Source: Aquila chrysaetos chrysaetos (taxonomy: Eukaryota > Chordata > Aves > Accipitriformes > Accipitridae). Taken from it: a stretch of 64,000 bases of DNA. The position numbers and the translations under genes are program-made. Location: NCBI RefSeq assembly GCF_900496995.4, contig NC_044004.1, positions 78,251,538 through 78,315,537 of the forward strand, in the 5' to 3' direction. This document shows, in pieces, positions 51,428 through 64,000 of the stretch; the stretch's first letter is position 1, and each line of letters begins with the position of its first letter. The notes under the pieces were generated by a model. It worked only from the letters and a program-made list of their open reading frames with translations, was not told where the DNA came from and did no database searches.

Positions 51428-51592
51428 TTTGTGGCCCATCCAAACTGTCAGCAACAGCTACTGACTATCTGGTATGAAAATCTCTCAGGATTACGGGAGC
51501 AGACCATAGCTATCAAGTGTCTGGTTGTGCTGGTTGTGGCATTGGGCCTTCCATTTCTAGCCATTGGTTATTGGATTGCACCATGTAGCAGG
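51428..51592 (+). CDS. TRPC3: TRPC3 exon 4 (linker helices and pre-S1 elbow)
   Basis: A 55-codon, phase 0/0 exon (about residues 396-450). The acceptor is TTTACAG at 51421-51427; the donor is AGG|gtactg, a weak match to consensus that is fixed by the next exon starting with [10 protein letters not shown]. It encodes [20 protein letters not shown] and then a hydrophobic stretch, [20 protein letters not shown], ending APCSR. In TRPC nomenclature this hydrophobic segment is the pre-S1 elbow, not a full transmembrane helix. The frame stays open 37 codons past the donor before a stop, so intron retention would give a truncated protein ending before S1. Confidence 0.96.
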
Positions 51593-53807
51593 GTACTGAA
51601 TTTTATAAATTACGTGTTTTGTATTATGCTGGGAGCTGTTTTTCAATTTCTGGTATTCAAAATGCAACATTGTACCTCTAATTCTGCTGCTTCCAAATTT
51701 TAACTAATTAATTATATTTTTAGTAATCGCTAGTCTTGAGATGCTATTTGTTTTATTTGCATTGCAAAGAGGGGACCACAGTGATGAAGCATGAAAATAA
51801 ATTGTTGTTAAGTGTAAAGAAAGAAAAAACCCTTCTCTGAGAGGTTGGGTTTTTTTCCTTTTTTAAATTTCCATAGATTGTGCTCACCTCACAATCTCTG
51901 CTATGTAATTGTATTTGTATTAGTAACATGGAGTTTTTTGAAAGTCACCACTCAGATTCTGTATTAGGTCTCCTATGATGGCATCTTAAGATCTGATGCT
52001 GTTCCCATATAAACCATTAGCAGAACATCTGTTGACTTTGCTGATGCAGAACTTAAGGTTAAGTAAAATATTTGTTATTCCTGCCCTAGGACGTCTGTTT
52101 ACCAGGTGAACCATAGAGCAGAAATTAAATTAAACACAGTATTCCAACCATGTGGTAGGGTATATTTTTAAAAGAATGCAACTGTAAACTTTTACCTCTT
52201 CAAAATTTTTTGAAAATATATGGGTGTTTCCAGCTTTCCTGATGATCTCACAAGGAAAATAACAGCAGTTTCTTTGAAATCTTTACAGTCTGTAGCATGT
52301 GAATTGTCTGCAAATGAAGCATATTGATAGATCTTTGGTAAATCAGAAGAAGGAATATTTCTCTGTTACATTAACTTTTTCTTAAATTTTAAGTAAATCT
52401 AATTCTGTGCTGAATGTGGTTGTTCAATTTTATTTCCTTAACAAGTGTACAGCAGAGAGATGTGAGTTTCACTCATTTATAAAATTTTTGCTCTTGTAGT
52501 TCACCTCAAAAAGGGTAAGATTTTGCTCATCTCCTGCATATTTCAAGGGAACCCAATGTTTTCTCAGGGTTAAATATTTATTTACTTTAAAGATAAGCCT
52601 TTATGAAAATAGTATAATAGTTATTCTCATTATTCTCTGAAATGTCACGTTCCATGAGTATCTGTAGTAAAGATATTCCTCACTCACAGCTCCATATCAT
52701 AGAAACGTATCAATATATTTTTAGCTGGTGTCTAATATGGAAAAGTGACATTTGTCCTTGAGCTTTAATTCCCAGTACCAGAAACACCTGACATTTTTCC
52801 TAATGCTCATGTCAAATAAAAGTACTGTACATTCAGATCAGCTGTTTGATACTGTAATTTCAAAATGCTTTCTAAAGGTCAGGAACAGGAAGGGAACCTG
52901 AGATTGTTTACACAGGTAGTAAATGCCATTTAGTATGTGCTGGTCCGCTTAGTTCATAGTAGCTGACCCCAGTTTCAGGAAGACCATTCCTTGAAATAAG
53001 AACGCTACTTCTAGTTCCCCATCTGCTGAACTTGGTTTTTTCTTCTTATACAGTACTGCTGATAATGCAGTTCTTCACAGGGGATTTTGGAATCTTGCAT
53101 AATATTGGTGATGTATGTGATAGTTTATCACATTAGAACTGTGTGTTAACATTAATAAAGGTCGGGCATTATGTGCGGAGCAGTATATTGTTCTGTTGTA
53201 CTGAAGGAGACAGGAGACCTTTGGCCTTAAAAGGTGTGCAGCAACTAAGATGAAGAAGTTTGTCTAGCATCTACCTTGTCACACCTTGCGCAGAGATGGG
53301 AACATGTATTCTGTGGATGGAATACACTAGCCAGAGATGAGAAGATGAGTCTAATTTTTCCTAGAGCTATAGTCATAGACAAACTAATAGTACGCTTTTG
53401 TTGGTAGGGAAAGCATTTTGCTACTTGGAGGTTTTATTTATTTTCCATGGGCTTGCTTCTGCCTCCCCCATTGTTATCTGTGGGCATTAGATGAAACTCT
53501 TTCTGGTCACAGCCATTGTACATTTGTAATTCCTTGGAGTGTTTCCCCTCAAACATTGCCATCTAGAGTTTATGCAATAGCATGAACACTCACTAACAGG
53601 ACAACACACTCCATGAGGGTGCCTTCGGGAGACTTTTGTCTGAAATGGTAAAGCATCGCAGTTCAGTGCACTTGGAAGAGCATACTTTAAAAATGAGGTT
53701 TCCAACTGTCCTGAGCTCTGGATGCCCATTTATGCTTCTGGAATGCCTGATGAAAGAGTTTGTTTCTCTGAGAAAACTGAGTGACTGCTTTTGTTCTGCC
53801 TTTGCAG
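51593..53807 (+). other. TRPC3: TRPC3 intron 4
   Basis: 2215 nt from gtactg to gcag. AT-rich; no repeat family or other gene recognised. Overlapping open frames at 53490-53950 on both strands are shadows around exon 5. Confidence 0.9.
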
Positions 53808-54024
53808 CTTGGAAGAATTCTTCGAAGCCCATTTATGAAATTTGTGGCACATGCAGCATCCTTCATTATTTTCCTAGGCCTGCTGGTGTTCAATGCTTCA
53901 GACAGATTCGAAGGTATAACAACGCTACCGAATGTCACTGTTACTGATTACCCTAAGCAGATCTTTAGGGTGAAGACTACCCAGTTCACCTGGACAGAAA
54001 TGCTGATCATGGTATGGGTACTTG
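53808..54024 (+). CDS. TRPC3: TRPC3 exon 5 (S1, outer loop, start of S2)
   Basis: This exon has 72 codons plus one base (about residues 451-523), with acceptor CTTTGCAG and donor CTTG|gtaggt. It encodes S1 ([20 protein letters not shown]), the extracellular S1-S2 loop and the start of S2 ([13 protein letters not shown]). The loop carries an N-V-T glycosylation sequon at codon 53931-53933, in the place of the known single glycosylation site of TRPC3. TRPC6 has two such sites in its extracellular loops. The [14 protein letters not shown] stretch is shared by TRPC3 and TRPC7, but [14 protein letters not shown] points to TRPC3. Confidence 0.97.
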
Positions 54025-55708
54025 GTAGGTATATTGCCCCTTCATCTTTATGTCAACTGTTTTCTTGCAGATATTAATTTTAAAAGAAAGGAGAGAAGCC
54101 CAGGTCCCAAACCTTTGCTCCGGCTGCTGCGCGGTTAGGATAAACCCTTAAGGCAGGTAACAGCACATTAGAACTGGTGAGACCATCAGAGCATCTCTGC
54201 GCTGCACCCTCTTGCAGCACGGGGTAAAATTTTGTTTGCTGATTTGCCGCACTGTTCGGTAATTCTGGCATTTGTAACAGGAGCACACATTTGACGAAGA
54301 GAACGCCACAGAAATTATACTTTACTGAAGTGGTTTTCTTAAATAGTATCAGGAAGCCTACTCTGCTTTACGTGCCAGAAGGTCAGGAGTTCCTACTGCT
54401 CGGTGTTAATGTGCTAGCACATCAGTGCTTATGTGGCATTGCTGCCTAGGTAGCATTTGGGGAATTTACAGTTTCTATCAGTGCCAAGGGTCTAATAAGT
54501 CAGTTCTCATTACTCAGTTTTTTTCACAAAACCTGATCAACTGTCAGCCTGTTTGACACTGTATGGCAGAAAATGCTATCTTCTAGCATTTTGCCAGTCA
54601 GGTGCTTTTGTGTAGCAAAATGTCTGTTAGCCACATGATAATGTAGCATGCTCTGCTTTTACAGGCTGTGGAGGAGAAAGAAATTGTTACAGTGGCTGCT
54701 GCATGAAGGTGCCTCGCTTTGCCTTTTGAATCATCTATATTTCCTGGTTTAAGCACAGCTTTATCTGAACCTATGTTAGGGTAGGGAGATGCATATCCCT
54801 TCTATGCTGCCTTTTGGTAGTCGCAGCATATACTTGTGGGGAGCAGCCTCTGTATTTGACGGAAGGCAAGGGCTGAGATTTCGGTGGTCTCTAGGACTCA
54901 GTCACTGTGAGAAGTTTCTTGGGCACTCAGAGACAAGCAGCTTCAAACCAATCCAGTGCATGGCTGCTGTGCGTATGGTTGGGATGGCAGCAGTACCCCT
55001 CTGAATTACTCAGCCAGGGAAGCAAGAAAAAAAGTTGTGGGGTTGTGGTTTTGTTGTTTGGGTTTTTTTCCTAAGAAATTTTTTTGAAGAGGAAGTCTTG
55101 ATTCGCAACAACTGCGTCTCTAAGGTTATGATGAGGCTGTGATCTGGATTAATTCCACATAAATGAATTTCTGAGGAGAACCTTGAGTAAGAAAGCTGAA
55201 TTACACATAGCCAAATTCCACTTTCGATGCTGAAAAGCATTTTATTCTGTAAAGTGGAGAACCAGTAGTATAATTGTGCCATTTATATTTGGTCATCTGT
55301 GTAGTTGGATAGTTGTGCTCCTCTGTAAAAATTAATCCTTCTGATTCAGAAGTGTTTTATGAATGTAAGTGGTATGGAAATGAGAGGAATTCTTTTTCCA
55401 CATTTAACATTTTTCCTTCTTCAGAAGTACGGCATACTGTTATGTTGTCAGGCCACAATACTTCCACTGCAAAGCCATGGAGATGTCTGAGCTTTATTCC
55501 TGCATATCAATTAATACCTTGCTGTTTGATTAACCCTGTTGAAACCAAGGGAGCCTTACTCAAGGTATATGACGACACTGTGACACTGCAAATAAGTGTA
55601 TTTTTACTCCACTGGTACCACCTGGTTTCATGAAATGGGAGAATGCAGAGAGTTTAAATGAAAAGAGTTTGGCCAAGATTGCTATGTCTTTTTCATTTCT
55701 TGTTGCAG
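54025..55708 (+). other. TRPC3: TRPC3 intron 5
   Basis: 1684 nt from gtaggt to gcag. No gene or clear repeat seen. Confidence 0.9.
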
Positions 55709-55942
55709 GTATGATGTGGTCAGAATGCAAAGAGCTGTGGCTGGAAGGACCCAGGGAATATATTTTGCAGTTATGGAATGTTTTGGATTTTGGGATGCTG
55801 TCCATTTTCATCGCTGCTTTCACAGCGAGGCTTCTGGCATTCTTGCAGGCCACAAAAGCACAACAATATGTTGACAACTACATTGAGGAGAATGATCTCT
55901 CTGAGGTCACGCTTCCTCCAGAAATAGAGTATTTTACTTATG
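55709..55942 (+). CDS. TRPC3: TRPC3 exon 6 (S2 end and S3)
   Basis: Two carried bases, 77 codons and one base (about residues 523-601), with acceptor TTGCAG and donor TATG|gtgagt. It completes S2 (MMWSECKELW), then encodes LEGPREYILQLWNVLDFGML and S3 (SIFIAAFTARLLAFLQATKA). The stretch after S3, QQYVDNYIEENDLSEVTLPP, is an extracellular S3-S4 segment. It differs from human TRPC3 at several positions (from memory), while the membrane parts are almost unchanged. This pattern indicates normal purifying selection and an intact channel. Confidence 0.97.
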
Positions 55943-59617
<3,675 letters not shown>

Positions 59618-59813
59618 AGTGGAAGAAAGTTTCAAGACCTTATTTTGGTCAATATTTGGCTTGTCTGAAGTAACCTCTGTTGTCCTCAAATATGATCATA
59701 AGTTCATAGAGAACATTGGTTATGTTCTTTATGGCATATATAATGTAACGATGGTGGTAGTTCTGCTCAACATGCTGATTGCTATGATCAACAGTTCATA
59801 TCAAGAAATTGAG
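59618..59813 (+). CDS. TRPC3: TRPC3 exon 8 (pore helix, selectivity filter, S6)
   Basis: One base plus 65 codons (about residues 689-754). The acceptor has a long T tract (59597-59610) before CCTACAG; the donor is GAG|gtgggc, weaker than average. It encodes [18 protein letters not shown]: the L-F-W pore-helix motif required for TRPC conduction, and the I-F-G filter with the acidic residue just outside it. Then come the outer S5-S6 loop and S6 ([20 protein letters not shown]) ending in YQEIE. The frame stays open 39 codons beyond the donor. All residues expected for a working pore are present. Confidence 0.97.
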
Positions 59814-61906
<2,093 letters not shown>

Positions 61907-62384
61907 TAACTTTTAGGGTATATACGTGCTTCTGAAGATAGTACAATAATTAGTCAAGCATTTTTATTCATAGATCTGTATTTCAGACTGCCTAAATGTA
62001 CTGCATAAAACCAAAAAATAGCTATAAATTTTCTTAGGACAGCAAGGTCCAATGACTGGAAAAACACAACTAAAACAAAAACAACTGAGTATTCAAAGAC
62101 GCAAATAATTCCCACAAGGAATGACCTAAATATTGAATAAAGATGCTTTCAGCCTCCATTAGAAAGATTTTTAGTTCAGGGTAAAAAAAGGGGGGGCGGG
62201 GAGGAGGATAAGGAGAGAAAACTTTTCCTTTCACTAGCACAGGAAAAGGATAAAGTGTGGTCAGTATGATATTCACTTTCTCCTGTCAAAAACTATGTTC
62301 TCAACAGAAGACAACAGGAAAGGGGGGGGTTGGTAATAATAATCTTCAGCACTTCCATGACATTCTAAATTTGGGTATCTAAAT

Positions 62385-62500
62385 GTTCTTTACAAATATT
62401 AATGGAATGCAGTGTCACAACACCCTTGTGAGAGTTAGATAACAATTTGCCTTGTTTTGCTGATGGCAACCTGGGGCACAGATGGGTTAAAGAGGATACA
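62385..62500 (-). mobile_element. MIR/L2-like ancient fragment
   Basis: TCACAACACCCTTGTGAGAG, then TTGCTGATGGCAACCTGGGG and CACAGATGGGTTAAAGAGG. Same order as the reverse complement of MIR/L2 tails. Confidence 0.55.
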
Positions 62501-62811
62501 TGTGGTTTTTTTTATAAGTGAGGCTCAAGGCCCTGTGTATTACAAAGACTGAAAGCAATACCTTGAAAATAATTTTTATTTGTTTTACTATAAATTATCA
62601 GAAATGTCAAGTCTAGTCATCTTTTCTGAAAGATTTCTCTGGAGCCTAGGACTTCTGAGGTGTTGGTGGTACTGAACCTTCAGTAAAGAAAACATTTTCT
62701 CCAGTTTTCAGTAGGCAGTGGAAGTAGATAAATGTTTATAAAAATGTCAATTTAAATCAGTTTAGCTAGAAGCACTTTTTTGGTACTAACTGCTCATCTT
62801 CTGCTTTTTAG

Positions 62812-62871
62812 TGCTCCGAGTGCCTGAACTGCATTAGTTCTCTGCAGTCACTGTACAGAAGATGTGTTTAA
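62812..62871 (+). CDS. Candidate alternative last exon of TRPC3 (speculative)
   Basis: A pyrimidine-rich acceptor (CTTCTGCTTTTTAG, ending 62811) is followed, in the phase left by exon 9, by 19 codons and TAA: CSECLNCISSLQSLYRRCV. An AATAAA lies at 63182-63187. If used, the product would end soon after the TRP helix and lack the CIRB region and coiled coil. There is no homology support; this may be a chance acceptor. Confidence 0.2.
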   Translation, partial: CSECLNCISSLQSLYRRCV

Positions 62872-64000
62872 AAAACAAAACAGAGAAACATCAACACCCT
62901 AAGATATATTTTTATAACAAAACATTTAGTAGTGCTTATATATCATACAACAGTACTTACTGTTATACTTAGAATGTTAGTCCCTAAAGAACTAAAATCC
63001 TGTCTGAGTCGCTGCTGAGACAGGTCAGGTGGAGCTAGTTTTCTTTAACTACAAACCAAATTGTTTTTCACTGGGAAAGGCAGCCTACAGCCTCCTCTGT
63101 GTCAGGCTGGGCTGGCACGCTATGTATCACGTATATCACCTATATAGTCCCTGCGTATCGCATAATCCTATCTCACTCCCTAATAAAAATGGTGGCTGAG
63201 CTGATGTCTCATTGCCCACAAGAAGGTGGGCAACCTGGAGTAGGTAAAAATAGCCCACTTGTGGCCCAGCTTAAGTGGCAGGCTGTATGCAGTATAGGCA
63301 CAAAACCCACGGCAGTTACGGAAAGCATCAGGTTTACTATATAGAGGCAGGCTGAGTTCAGTTTGCTCCCCTAACCCACCAGAGAGATCAGCGATTGTTA
63401 ATTCAGTGACTTTTAATTGGCCACACAGAAAATTAATGACAGATGCAGATTAGGGGGCTGAACCTTATTCTACGGATATGCGTTTTTTACTTCACCCTCA
63501 CCAGTGTATCTGGCAGAACAGTTAGGTCCCTGGTTTGGTAGTAACAAATGTTTGGCATTGGTCACAAAGCCATCTTGTCCAAGGTGGCTTTTTTCACTTC
63601 TGTTTCTAGCCCACTTCTACAAAAATCTTAAATTGGGATTTGACAGCTTTGTGATCCTCAAATAATTGAACAATGACCATTTTTCTAAATGTATTACTAT
63701 TCCTGAAAATGGTGCTTTGGAAAAACACTTTGAACTAAGCAGAAATTATTTTGAGCACGTATTTGTAGTTAAAAGTATGCTTAAGAGTGCAGATCCGCAA
63801 CAGCTCTTTGTTAAAGCCAGTTTAGAGAGTCTCTCCTTGCTCTGGCCACTCTACCCCTGCCTCCAAGTCATAATTCATTATTTCCTCAGCTGTGCATGCA
63901 CATCTGCTTTGAAGCTGTGCTGTGAACAGGATGGCTAAAATTATCAGTGTTTAAAAAAAAAAACCCAACAAATAAGTCAAGGCAATCTCAGTTTATTGGA

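Overview
The window is vertebrate genomic DNA, most likely from a bird. One split gene runs left to right across its right two-thirds, and its introns follow GT-AG rules. The fossil repeats are mostly of the CR1 LINE type usual in sauropsids, with no Alu/B1-type SINEs or L1. Another sauropsid cannot be excluded. I see no bacterial, viral or second protein-coding gene.

The gene is TRPC3, a receptor-operated (diacylglycerol-gated) non-selective cation channel. Nine coding exons on the + strand are resolved to the base: 23029-23256, 32271-33042, 44091-44276, 51428-51592, 53808-54024, 55709-55942, 57303-57567, 59618-59813 and 61631-61840. They encode, in order: the acidic/proline-rich N-terminus of the long isoform, the ankyrin repeats with an H-x3-C-x-C-x2-C zinc motif, the linker helices, the pre-S1 elbow, S1 and the glycosylated outer loop, S2-S3, S4-S5, the pore and S6, and the TRP helix. 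The last ~100 residues (CIRB region and C-terminal coiled coil) are not found before position 64000, so the gene runs off the right edge. TRPC3 is told from TRPC6/7 by near-identity, from memory, to mammalian TRPC3 in exons 3-8.

Layout: 1-22160 is intergenic upstream DNA, mostly AT-rich. It holds one ~1 kb CR1 fossil (5398-6432), other repeat remnants, a perfect DR4 nuclear-receptor half-site pair (4756-4771) and a striking ~70-nt hairpin (about 7626-7695). From 22170 to 23650 lies a strong CpG island with four GC boxes, the presumed promoter, two upstream ORFs and exon 1. Introns 1-3 are long (9.0, 11.0 and 7.2 kb) and carry microsatellites and old repeats. Introns 4-8 are compact (1.4-2.2 kb).

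Main observations: (i) exon 1 and exon 2 do not join in frame as written; a 9-C homopolymer just before the exon 1 donor is the likely cause. (ii) The Met that starts the human short isoform is Ile here. (iii) A 101-codon upstream ORF ends 13 nt before the long-isoform ATG. (iv) A possible alternative last exon in intron 9 would replace the CIRB/coiled-coil tail with a short Cys-containing tail. All comparisons to known proteins and repeats are from memory and need alignment.
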